This document shows, one piece after another, positions 50,950 to 58,223 of a DNA stretch of 64,000 bases. Source of the DNA: JACDAL01 sp963849115 (GTDB lineage: Bacteria; Actinomycetota; CADDZG01; WHSQ01). Where the stretch lies: NCBI GenBank assembly GCA_963849115.1, contig CAWKGK010000009.1:372001-436000 (forward strand), given 5' to 3'. Position 1 is the first letter of the stretch. The number at the start of each line of letters is the position of its first letter. The notes under the pieces were generated by a model. That model ran no database searches and was not told where the DNA came from. It saw only the letters and a list, made by a program, of their open reading frames with translations. Both the position numbers and the translations under genes were made by a program.

Positions 50950-50977
50950 GAAGGGCGCGGCCAGCGCCGCGCCCTTC
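50950..50977 (-). terminator. GC-rich hairpin after coxM, before coxD
   Basis: Arms GAAGGGCGCGG (50950-50960) and CCGCGCCCTTC (50967-50977) pair perfectly over 11 bp; on the minus strand CCTTTT follows. It could end or attenuate the coxS-coxL-coxM transcript and reduce coxD expression. Confidence 0.5.
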
Positions 50978-50994
50978 TCCTGGAGCTTTACTCG

Positions 50995-51825
50995 TCAGCG
51001 AGATAGCGCCTCCTCCAGCGCTCTGCGCACGAACACCTTGACCATCTCCCTGCGGTACTCGGCCGAGCCGAGGGGGTCGGAGACGGGGCTCGTTCCCTCC
51101 GCCGCCTGTTGCGAAGCGTCGGCGACGCTCGTTCCGGAAGCGAGCGCTTCCTCGACGGCAGTTGCTCTAAGGGGGGTCTCGCCCATGCTCGTCAGCCCGA
51201 TCGCCGCCCGCCCATCACCCCTTGCCACCGCTGCGACCCCGACTGTGGCCCAGTCCTGGGCACGGTGCTGGAACTTCTGGTAGGACCAACCGGCCCCGTT
51301 GAGCTTCGGGACTCGGAGCTCCGTGAGGAGCTCCTGGGGGCCGAGGTCGACCTCGAACACGCTCTTGAAGAACTCCGTCGCCTTGACCGTGCGGTCGCCG
51401 GAGGCTGAGTGCACCACGAATTCGGCGTCGAGCGCCAGCATCACGCTGGGAATGTCGGAGGCGGGGTCGCCGTGCGCGACCGACCCACCGATCGTCCCGC
51501 GATGTCGCACCTGCGGGTCGCCGACCTCCCCCGAGGTGTGGGCGACGATCCCGCAGTGCTCCTTTACGAGATCGTTGAAGTGGACGTCCTCGTAGGGGGT
51601 GAGTGCGCCGATGGCGATGACATCACCATCGTCGCGAACGTAGGACAGCTCTGCGATACGCCCGACGTCGATCAACGCAGACGGCTGCGCCAGACGCAGT
51701 TTCATCAGCGGCAGCAGCGAGTGGCCACCGGCGAGAATCTTGGCCTCGTCGCCGAACTGCTGCAGGAGCTGGAGCGCGTGGTCGGCCGACTCGGCTCTCT
51801 CGTACTCGAACAGGGCCGGAATCAT
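50995..51825 (-). CDS. coxM: Medium FAD subunit of a molybdenum hydroxylase (CoxM-like)
   Basis: A 276-residue FAD-binding subunit that passes electrons between the iron-sulfur clusters and an acceptor. FAD motifs are AGGHSLLPLMKLRLA and TIGGSVAHGDPASD, both typical of CoxM/XdhB-type proteins. The start ATG 51825 overlaps the coxL stop as ATGA. A hairpin follows its stop codon. Confidence 0.93.
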   Translation of the reverse strand: MIPALFEYERAESADHALQLLQQFGDEAKILAGGHSLLPLMKLRLAQPSALIDVGRIAELSYVRDDGDVIAIGALTPYEDVHFNDLVKEHCGIVAHTSGEVGDPQVRHRGTIGGSVAHGDPASDIPSVMLALDAEFVVHSASGDRTVKATEFFKSVFEVDLGPQELLTELRVPKLNGAGWSYQKFQHRAQDWATVGVAAVARGDGRAAIGLTSMGETPLRATAVEEALASGTSVADASQQAAEGTSPVSDPLGSAEYRREMVKVFVRRALEEALSR

Positions 51826-53306
51826 ACGCTCGCTCCTTTTGCGCTCTGGATGGCGTTGAACACACGCTCGGGCGTGGTGGGCATGTCGATGTCGGTGACG
51901 CCCAGAGGAGCCAGAGCGTCGATGACCGCGTTGACGACCGCGGGAGGAGCTGCGATCGTGCCTGCTTCCCCGATGCCCTTTACGCCGAGCGGGTTGGTCG
52001 TGGACGGCGTCACGGTGGAGTCGAGGGTGAACGAGGGTAGCTCGGCCGCCGAAGGCACCCGGTAGTAGCCCATGTGGCTGGTCGTGAGATTGCCGGACTC
52101 GTCGTAGATCGCTTCCTCGAACATGCCCTCTGCTACTCCTTGAGCCACCCCGCCGTGAATCTGTCCCTGCACGATCGAGGGATTGATCTGTGTTCCACAG
52201 TCGTCGACCGCGACATACTTGGTCAGCTCGACCAGGCCGGTCTCGGTGTCCACCTCGACCACGGCCACGTGCGCGCCCGAGGGGTAGGTGAAGTTGGGCG
52301 GGTCGAAGACGTAGGTCTCCTCCAGCCCGGGCTCTGTGTCCGGGGGCAGGTTGTGGCAGTGCCAGAGGCAGAAAGCGATCTCGGGGACAGTTTTAGCCTT
52401 GTCGGGAGCGCCTCGTACCTGGAACTTCCCCTCGGACCATTCGAGGTCCTCCTCCGAGACCTCGAGCTCGTGGGCTGCCACCTTCTTGACCTTGTTGCGA
52501 ATTTTCTCGGCCGCGTGGTACAGGGCGGTGCCACCCACCGAGAGGCTGCGGCTGCCGTAGGTGTCCATGCCCATGGGGGAGACGGCGGTGTCGCCGTGAA
52601 GGACCTCGACGTCGTCGAACGGGACGCCGAGGGCGTCGGCAGTGATCTGGGACCAGGTGGTGACGTGGCTCTGGCCGTGCGGCGAGGTGCCGGTGATGAC
52701 TGTTACCTTGCCGGTGGGATGGCAGCGGATGGTCGCAGTCTCCCAGCCCCCGGCGCCGTAACGCAGCGAGCCCAGCACCTGGCTCGGCGCCAGGCCGCAC
52801 ATCTCTATGTAGGTGGAGAGCCCGATGCCGAGTTGCTTGACGTCGCCTTGCTCGCGCCGACGGGCCTGCTCGGAGCGCAAGCCCGCGTAATCGGCCAAAT
52901 CGAGGGCCTTGTCGAGGCCTGCCCCGTAGTTTCCCGAGTCGAACTCGAGACCGGCTGCGACCGGGCGTGGTTGATCGAAGGGCTGCATGAAGTTGAGCCT
53001 GCGGATCTCCACCGGATCCTTGCCGACCTTGCGGGCGAGGGCCTCCACCGCTCGCTCGATGGCGTAAGTGGCCTCGGGGCGACCCGCCCCACGATAGGCG
53101 TCGGTCGGTGTCTTGTTAGTGAACACGCCGACACACTCGAACGAATAAACCTGGGCGTCGTAGACACCGGCGTACAGGAACGCTCCCAGGATTGGGATTC
53201 CGGGTGTCACGAGCTGGAGGTAGGCGCCCATGTCGGCAGTGAGTTTGGCGCGCACGCCGGTGATCTTTCCCTCCTGAGTGGCGGCGAGCTCCATCTCCTG
53301 AACCAC
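51822..53306 (-). CDS. coxL: CoxL-like molybdenum hydroxylase large subunit, C-terminal part (after frameshift)
   Basis: This is the second part of a large subunit broken by a frameshift near 53378-53384; coding similarity continues upstream of the first in-frame GTG (53306) to that point as ARLGRPVKWIEERSENYLAT. It carries the form II active-site signature TDAYRGAGRPEA and the catalytic Glu in GVKGIGEAGTIAAPP. With the N-terminal part it makes a normal length of about 793 residues. Form II enzymes are not proven CO dehydrogenases and may oxidise other aldehydes or heterocycles. The stop overlaps coxM. Confidence 0.88.
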   Translation of the reverse strand: MVQEMELAATQEGKITGVRAKLTADMGAYLQLVTPGIPILGAFLYAGVYDAQVYSFECVGVFTNKTPTDAYRGAGRPEATYAIERAVEALARKVGKDPVEIRRLNFMQPFDQPRPVAAGLEFDSGNYGAGLDKALDLADYAGLRSEQARRREQGDVKQLGIGLSTYIEMCGLAPSQVLGSLRYGAGGWETATIRCHPTGKVTVITGTSPHGQSHVTTWSQITADALGVPFDDVEVLHGDTAVSPMGMDTYGSRSLSVGGTALYHAAEKIRNKVKKVAAHELEVSEEDLEWSEGKFQVRGAPDKAKTVPEIAFCLWHCHNLPPDTEPGLEETYVFDPPNFTYPSGAHVAVVEVDTETGLVELTKYVAVDDCGTQINPSIVQGQIHGGVAQGVAEGMFEEAIYDESGNLTTSHMGYYRVPSAAELPSFTLDSTVTPSTTNPLGVKGIGEAGTIAAPPAVVNAVIDALAPLGVTDIDMPTTPERVFNAIQSAKGASV

Positions 53307-54202
53307 GTCGCGGCCGTGAATTGTGGCGAGGTAGTTCTCCGAGCGTTCTTCGATCCACTTGACCGGCCGGCCCAGTCTTGCGCGGCGAGCGCGAGGCAGA
53401 TCGCCTCCTCCGCGTAGACGTTGAGCTTGGAGCCGAACCCCCCGCCGACCTCGGGCGCGATTACACGCAGCTTGTTCTCGGGGATGTTGACCGTAAGAGC
53501 CAGAGTCGTTCTGAGGATGTGCGGTATCTGGGTTGCGGTGTAGAGCGTGTACTCACCCTGCGCCGCGAGCGGCGCTACCACGACCCCGCGCGGCTCGATC
53601 GCATTCGGTATCAACCGGGGATGGTAGTAGCGCTCCTTGATGGTGACCGCGGCGTCGGAGAAGGTCTGGTCGACCTCACCGTTGGCGAGCTTCCAGACGA
53701 AGGTCTCGTTGTCGTCGAAATCATCGTGAACCTTGGCTGCCCCCTCGGCGAGCGCTTGCTCCATGGTCACCACCGGATCGAGTGGCTCGTACTCGACCTC
53801 CACCGCCTCCATGGCGTCCTTGACCTGAACCCGGCTCTCGCCCACCACTACGGCCACGGCATCTCCGGCATAGCGAGCCTTGTCCTGCGCCACCGGCCAG
53901 TGGGTGGGCATCTTGATGTCCTCGGTGACAGGCCAGGCGCAGGGCAGGCCACCGGCCCACTCCGAGGCCAGGTCCGCACCCGAGAAGGCCTCCACGACGC
54001 CCGGCATGCTCCGGGCCGCGGCGACGTCCACCCCACCCAGTCGTGCGTGGGCGATCGGGCTCCTCACAACGCCGACCCAGAGCATTCCGGGGAAGGTGAT
54101 GTCGTCGACATAGTGGGCCTGGCCGGTTATTAGCTCGGGGTCCTCCTTGCGGAGAAGCCCTCCGCCTACGAAACGCTCGGCTCTCTCTTCGGTCGTTGTC
54201 AT
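53207..54202 (-). CDS. coxL: CoxL-like molybdenum hydroxylase large subunit, N-terminal part (before frameshift)
   Basis: ATG 54202 (MTTTEERAERFVG) has GGGAGGA 7 nt upstream. The sequence follows the xanthine dehydrogenase/CoxL family through RPKED-like RKEDPELITGQAHYVDD and PEVGGGFGSKLNVYAEEA, up to LALAA near residue 273. After that the frame yields nonsense-like QDWAGRSSGSKN, while the family sequence resumes in another frame. One missing base, or two extra, between 53378 and 53384 explains it. No slippery run is visible, so an assembly error or a recent mutation is likelier than programmed shifting. Confidence 0.88.
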   Translation of the reverse strand: MTTTEERAERFVGGGLLRKEDPELITGQAHYVDDITFPGMLWVGVVRSPIAHARLGGVDVAAARSMPGVVEAFSGADLASEWAGGLPCAWPVTEDIKMPTHWPVAQDKARYAGDAVAVVVGESRVQVKDAMEAVEVEYEPLDPVVTMEQALAEGAAKVHDDFDDNETFVWKLANGEVDQTFSDAAVTIKERYYHPRLIPNAIEPRGVVVAPLAAQGEYTLYTATQIPHILRTTLALTVNIPENKLRVIAPEVGGGFGSKLNVYAEEAICLALAAQDWAGRSSGSKNARRTTSPQFTAATWFRRWSSPPLRRERSPACAPNSLPTWAPTSSS

Positions 54203-54215
54203 CGACAATCCTCCC

Positions 54216-54695
54216 TCAGGCCCCGGCCGACGAATACTGTGATTGCGCCGCTTCGATCGCCTTGATGATGTTGTGATATCCCGTGCAACGGCACAGGTTG
54301 CCCTCCAGCCCGAGCCGGATGTCTCGCTCGCTGAGGTCTCCGCCCGACTCCTCGATCAGTCCGATGGCCGCCATGATCATGCCCGGCGTGCAGTAGCCGC
54401 ACTGAAGCGCGTGGTGCTCGTGGAAGGCCTGCTGCATCGGGTGTAGCTCACCGTCGGTGGAGATGCCCTCGATGGTGGTTACCTGGTCCCCGTCGGCCTG
54501 TACGGCCAGTACCGTGCACGACTTCACGGTCTTGCCGTTGAGCACCACCGTGCAAGCGCCGCACGTGGACGTATCGCAGCCGACGTTGGTGCCGGTGAGT
54601 CCAAGTGTCTCGCGCAGGAAGTAGACGAGCAGCTGGCGTGGCTCCACCTCGGCCTCGTGCTGCTTTCCGTTGACGTTCACTGAGATACTTCTCAA
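54216..54695 (-). CDS. coxS: Small 2Fe-2S subunit of a molybdenum hydroxylase (CoxS-like)
   Basis: A 159-residue iron-sulfur subunit with two 2Fe-2S clusters. The plant-ferredoxin-type motif is GCDTSTCGACTVVLNGKTVKSC near 39-60, and the second cluster is held by QCGYCTPGMI and CRCTGYHNI. TTG 54695 is chosen because GGGGAGGG lies just before it. It begins the coxS-coxL-coxM order, 13 bp before the coxL ATG. It carries electrons from the molybdenum site to the flavin of CoxM. Confidence 0.94.
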   Translation of the reverse strand: MRSISVNVNGKQHEAEVEPRQLLVYFLRETLGLTGTNVGCDTSTCGACTVVLNGKTVKSCTVLAVQADGDQVTTIEGISTDGELHPMQQAFHEHHALQCGYCTPGMIMAAIGLIEESGGDLSERDIRLGLEGNLCRCTGYHNIIKAIEAAQSQYSSAGA

Positions 54696-54817
54696 AGCCC
54701 TCCCCTTCCCTTGCGTGGACAGGGGGAGATGAGGCGGCGTGCCCGGCTTCTGAAGGCCCCTATCGGATCGCCGACTCTGCCCCCTTGCACGAACCCATCG
54801 ATCAGCGTTGCGGATAA

Positions 54818-54854
54818 AGTAGCACCATTGCTTTGAGTAGCACCAAATGCTTTG
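54818..54854. repeat. Tandem 18/19-bp repeat with AGCA/TGCT dyads in the cox divergent promoter
   Basis: Unit one at 54818-54835 (AGTAGCACCATTGCTTTG) is followed directly by unit two at 54836-54854 (AGTAGCACCAAATGCTTTG). Each holds an AGCA-N4/N5-TGCT dyad. They lie between divergent coxS and xdhC, 28-64 bp before the xdhC start, as expected of a regulator binding site. No regulator gene is adjacent. Confidence 0.6.
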
Positions 54855-54881
54855 CGATCAGGGGTGCGGAGGCCGGATCAC

Positions 54882-56021
54882 ATGAACGTGAGCGAGACGA
54901 TCGATGTTCTCAGGGCCATTTCGGTCCTTCGGGAGCAGGGGCGCTCGATGGCGCTGGCCACGATCATCTCCGTGAAGGGCTCGACTTACAGGAGGCCGGG
55001 TGCCCGCCTGCTCGTGCCCGACGAAGGCGCCTCGGTGGGAAACCTGTCGGGCGGTTGTCTCGAGGGAGAGGTCGAGGACCTGGGTCGCGACGTGATGGCG
55101 TCTGGGGAATCACGTCTCACGCTCTACGACCTCACCGCCGACGACGAGGTCATCTGGGGTTGGGGGTTGGGCTGCAACGGCGCCATCGAGGTATTCGTGG
55201 AGCCGGCAGAGCGGGCCGCCGAGATCGCCGAGACCTTGAGAGACGCGATCGAGAACGAGCGGGAGGTGGCGATCGCCACAGTGCTCACTTCATCGGTCCC
55301 GGATGTTCCGGCGGGCGCCCGGCTGATGGTGTGGCCCGGCGAGGGCCGGCGCGGCTCAACCGGCGTCGAGGCGCTTGACGAGGAGCTCGAAGCGCGAGCC
55401 GGGGACGCGCTCCTCTCCGGCCGCACCGAGGCCGTGACCGTCGCCGTCTCGGGCTACGAGGTGCGAGCGTTCATCGAGAGCGTGCTTCCGCCCCTGCGCC
55501 TGTTGGTGTGCGGTGCCGGACACGATGCCATCCCGGTGATCAAGCTCGCTTCCGAACTGGGATGGCGGACGGTGGTGGTCGACGACCGTCCTGAGTTCCT
55601 CGACCAATCCCGCTTCCCGGGGGCCGGCGAGCTGGTCGAGGCACAGCCCGGTGAGGCGGCGGCCAAGGCCGGCTCCGATCGGCGTTGCTATGCACTCGTG
55701 ATGAGCCATAACTACCTACGAGATCGTGACTACCTCAAGTCCTTTCTCGACAGTGATGTCTCTTACATCGGGATGCTCGGCCCCCAGGCACGCACCGAAC
55801 GGCTGCTCGCCGACCTTGCCACCGAGGGCATAGCTCCGAGCGCAGAACGACTGGCGGCAATCCACGGGCCCGCGGGGCTCGATCTTGGCTCCGAGGGCCC
55901 GGAGGAGATTGCGGTTGCCATCGTCGCCGAGATTCTGGCCGTCGCCCGGGCTCGGGAGGGCGGCTACTTGCGCGATCGCAGCGGGACCATCCACGATCAT
56001 CTCGCGCACGCGCAGTCGTGA
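54882..56021 (+). CDS. xdhC: XdhC/CoxI-family molybdenum-hydroxylase maturation factor
   Basis: A 379-residue XdhC protein that delivers mature molybdenum cofactor to hydroxylases. The N-terminal part has ATIISVKGSTYRRPGARLLV and GNLSGGCLEGEVEDLGRD; the C-terminal Rossmann domain contains RLLVCGAGHDAIPV and YIGMLGPQARTERL. ATG 54882 has GGAGG upstream. It diverges from coxS across a region with tandem repeats and precedes coxG by 28 bp. A second XdhC domain is fused to MogA at 45148, so the locus has two such proteins. Confidence 0.92.
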   Translation: MNVSETIDVLRAISVLREQGRSMALATIISVKGSTYRRPGARLLVPDEGASVGNLSGGCLEGEVEDLGRDVMASGESRLTLYDLTADDEVIWGWGLGCNGAIEVFVEPAERAAEIAETLRDAIENEREVAIATVLTSSVPDVPAGARLMVWPGEGRRGSTGVEALDEELEARAGDALLSGRTEAVTVAVSGYEVRAFIESVLPPLRLLVCGAGHDAIPVIKLASELGWRTVVVDDRPEFLDQSRFPGAGELVEAQPGEAAAKAGSDRRCYALVMSHNYLRDRDYLKSFLDSDVSYIGMLGPQARTERLLADLATEGIAPSAERLAAIHGPAGLDLGSEGPEEIAVAIVAEILAVARAREGGYLRDRSGTIHDHLAHAQS

Positions 56022-56049
56022 CCAGAAGCCGAATAGCTAGGGGGAAGCC

Positions 56050-56787
56050 ATGCTGATCGAGAACTCCTTCGAAGTGCCGGCTTCGATCGATGTGACGTGG
56101 GCGTACCTGCTCGACGTCGAGAAGGTCGTTCCGTGCATGCCGGGGGCCGAGATCACAGAAGTGGTCGACGACAGCAACTGGAAGGGCAAGGTCACCATCA
56201 AGCTGGGGCCGGTCTCGATGTCGTTCAAGGGGAAGGTTTCTATCTCGGAGCGTGACAACGACGCGCACAAAGTAGTGCTGAAGGGCTCGGGTATGGAGCA
56301 GCGGGGCAAGGGGGCTGCATCGGCGACCATCACCACGACCGCCGAGAAGACGTCTTCCGGGACGAAGGTCGTCGTCGTCCAGGACCTCAAGGTCCAGGGT
56401 CAGGCCGCCCAGATGAGTCGCGGGATGATGCAGGACGTTTCGGCCAAGCTCACTCGACAGTTCGCCGACTGCCTGAAAGCAAACCTCCAGGGGGAAGAAG
56501 AGGAACCCACAGCGCCGGTCCCTGCGGCTCCCGCGGCCGAGCCGGCTCCCAGTGCACCAGATGAGAGTGTGTCCGAGCCGGACGCAGCGGTCGCCGCCCG
56601 CAGCGCTCCCCCGCAGGGAGCGGCCCCTGAGGGCGGCCCCGAGCGGCGTCCCGATCCCAAGCCGCCCGCGCCGAAACCGCGCGTGCAAGCGACTGCCAAG
56701 CCGGTGGGGGGCTTCTCGCTCATGTTCAGCGCACTGGTGAGCGCGCTCAAGCGACAGATCGGGAAGCTGTTCGGCAAGCGCTCGTGA
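56050..56787 (+). CDS. coxG: CoxG-like SRPBCC membrane-anchoring protein
   Basis: A 245-residue protein. Residues 1-150 are the CoxG/SRPBCC domain (MLIENSFEVPASIDVTWAYL, VVPCMPGAEIT, MSFKGKVSISE), which attaches CO dehydrogenase to the membrane in known systems. A Pro/Ala/Glu-rich linker (155-220) leads to an amphipathic, basic tail (FSALVSALKRQIGKLFGKRS), probably the membrane anchor. Its stop overlaps the MobA-like start (GTGA). Confidence 0.9.
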   Translation: MLIENSFEVPASIDVTWAYLLDVEKVVPCMPGAEITEVVDDSNWKGKVTIKLGPVSMSFKGKVSISERDNDAHKVVLKGSGMEQRGKGAASATITTTAEKTSSGTKVVVVQDLKVQGQAAQMSRGMMQDVSAKLTRQFADCLKANLQGEEEEPTAPVPAAPAAEPAPSAPDESVSEPDAAVAARSAPPQGAAPEGGPERRPDPKPPAPKPRVQATAKPVGGFSLMFSALVSALKRQIGKLFGKRS

Positions 56788-57371
56788 TCGCGGGGGTGAT
56801 CCTGGCCGCCGGAAGCTCGCTGCGCCTGGGTCGCCCCAAGCAACTCCTGATGTGGCGGGGGCGGCCGCTGCTCCAGCATGTGATCGAGGCCGCGGCCGCC
56901 TCGAATCTGGCCGAGCTCGTGGTGGTGCTGGGCCACGAAGCGGACCGGATCTCCGCGCTCTTGTCGCTGCCCGAGGGCGCCCGGCTCGCCCACAACCCCG
57001 AATACCGGAACGGCCAGGCGAGCTCGCTGCGAGTGGGTCTAACGGCGCTATCGGACGACTCGCACGCCGCCGCCATATTGCTTTCGGATAACCCCTTCGT
57101 CACGGCTGGGCTGATCGACCGCGTCCTCGAGGAGTTCGAGCTGTCCTCAGCCCCCGTGGTGCGCCCCCGCTTCAGGGACGTGCCGGGTCATCCCGTGGTT
57201 GCTTCCCGCTCGGAGTGGGAGCATTGGAAGCTGGCCGGTGACGAGGGCGCGCGCTCGCTGCTCGAGTTGTCCGGCGTGCACGAGCTGCATCTCGACGATG
57301 TCATGTTCACGGACATAGACACCTGGAACGACTATCAAGAGCTGCTGGACCGAGACCCAAGCGCCTCTTGA
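56784..57371 (+). CDS. MobA-like molybdenum cofactor nucleotidyltransferase
   Basis: A 195-residue nucleotidyltransferase. The GTG 56784 gives IAGVILAAGSSLRLGRPKQL, the dinucleotide-type pattern LAAGxSxRxGxxK, then LSDNPFVTAGLID with the metal-binding Asp. Relatives in xanthine-dehydrogenase or cox loci (MocA) make the cytosine dinucleotide form of molybdenum cofactor, the form used by these hydroxylases. It is coupled to coxG by GTGA. Confidence 0.88.
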   Translation: MIAGVILAAGSSLRLGRPKQLLMWRGRPLLQHVIEAAAASNLAELVVVLGHEADRISALLSLPEGARLAHNPEYRNGQASSLRVGLTALSDDSHAAAILLSDNPFVTAGLIDRVLEEFELSSAPVVRPRFRDVPGHPVVASRSEWEHWKLAGDEGARSLLELSGVHELHLDDVMFTDIDTWNDYQELLDRDPSAS

Positions 57372-57407
57372 GCCTTCGAGCGAGCGTCATTGTTGACGCC
57401 CCTGCGG

Positions 57408-57947
57408 TCAAGACCGCGTGAAGGGGCAATCTCGTTCGAGCACACGGTCTCCTGGGTCGAGCACCAAGCGGTCGTTGGGTGTCGCTCCGAAGATGCGGTC
57501 CTGCCGGTGGTCCTCGGCGAGCACGACGTTGCTCCCCGCTCCCACGCAGATGTCGTCGTGGCCAATGCCCCCGACGAAGCGGTCGTTGCCACGCCCACCG
57601 GCGAGTCGATCGTCGCCCTTCCCGCCCCCCACCAGATCGTTCTCACGGCCACCTCGGGCGAGGTCGTCGCCGCGGTTGCCCCACACGATATCCTGGGCCC
57701 AGCTGCTGCTCAGTCGATCGTCGCCATCATGGCCTGTCATTACGTCGCGTCCCAGTGAGCCTCTGCAGTGGTCGTCCCCCTGAGTGCCGCCGTGTCGTTG
57801 GGGACCCCCTCTTCGCAGCCGTAGGGAGCAGCCGATGTTGGCGTCACCATTGTCATCTTCGTCTTCGTCCGCCAGGACGGGCGGAACGATGAGGAGCGAA
57901 ACGGCGAGAAGTCCGGCCATCACCGCCCCCAGTCTGTTCAGTCGCAT
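57408..57947 (-). CDS. Secreted protein with RTX-like calcium-binding nonapeptide repeats
   Basis: A 179-residue exported protein. MRLNRLGAVMAGLLAVSLLI begins a signal peptide ending VLADEDEDD. Then about nine 9-residue units follow, such as VWGNRGDDL, VGGGKGDDR, LAGGRGNDR and FVGGIGHDD, which form the calcium-binding beta-roll typical of RTX proteins. A short tail ends DCPFTRS. ATG 57947 has AAGGGGG upstream. No ABC-type I secretion genes are nearby; actinobacterial proteins of this kind are usually Sec-exported. Role unknown, perhaps surface structure. Confidence 0.8.
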   Translation of the reverse strand: MRLNRLGAVMAGLLAVSLLIVPPVLADEDEDDNGDANIGCSLRLRRGGPQRHGGTQGDDHCRGSLGRDVMTGHDGDDRLSSSWAQDIVWGNRGDDLARGGRENDLVGGGKGDDRLAGGRGNDRFVGGIGHDDICVGAGSNVVLAEDHRQDRIFGATPNDRLVLDPGDRVLERDCPFTRS

Positions 57948-58223
57948 CGCAAAACCCCCTTGTGCGACCACTGTATGCAGCCAGACGGCCCCCAGGCAAT
58001 CGGCTGCTTTGCTTAGCCACCGTAGCGCGAATTTCGCGTTCCCAGGTCTTGGCGGGCTTGGCCACGCCCCAAAATCGGGATTTGGGCCGAGCACCACGGC
58101 GAAATCCGCCGCTGAGCCGGCAAGGAGTCAGCTCGGGGGCGGCCGGGATCTGGGTCGGGCGGGGGTGGGCCGGCCTGGGATGGGGCATGCTTGGGGAAAC
58201 ACCGACGAGGGGCAAAGGGGCGG
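57948..58223. other. Divergent intergenic region before glcD
   Basis: These 276 bases separate the RTX-like gene from the glycolate operon. I see no gene. It contains a 13-bp palindrome (58026-58038), CCCAAA/TTTGGG arms (58068-58073, 58081-58086) and a G-rich run before the operon. A promoter must be here but cannot be fixed. Confidence 0.45.
58026..58038. promoter_or_regulatory. 13-bp palindrome upstream of the glc operon
   Basis: CGCGAA-T-TTCGCG is a perfect palindrome with a central T, lying about 190 bp before glcD between divergent genes. It may be an operator site, for example for a GntR-type regulator, but no such regulator is in view. Confidence 0.3.

Noticed and set aside
53370..53395. 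Programmed ribosomal frameshift in coxL
   Set aside because: No slippery heptamer or homopolymer run and no downstream pseudoknot is visible; a mutation or assembly error is simpler.
52074..53417. 447-residue plus-strand frame opposite coxL
   Set aside because: Antisense to the form II CoxL coding sequence; no independent support.
57404..57417. GCGGTC-AA-GACCGC palindrome at the RTX-like stop codon
   Set aside because: The 2-nt loop cannot form a stable hairpin, and the site lies in coding sequence; probably chance.
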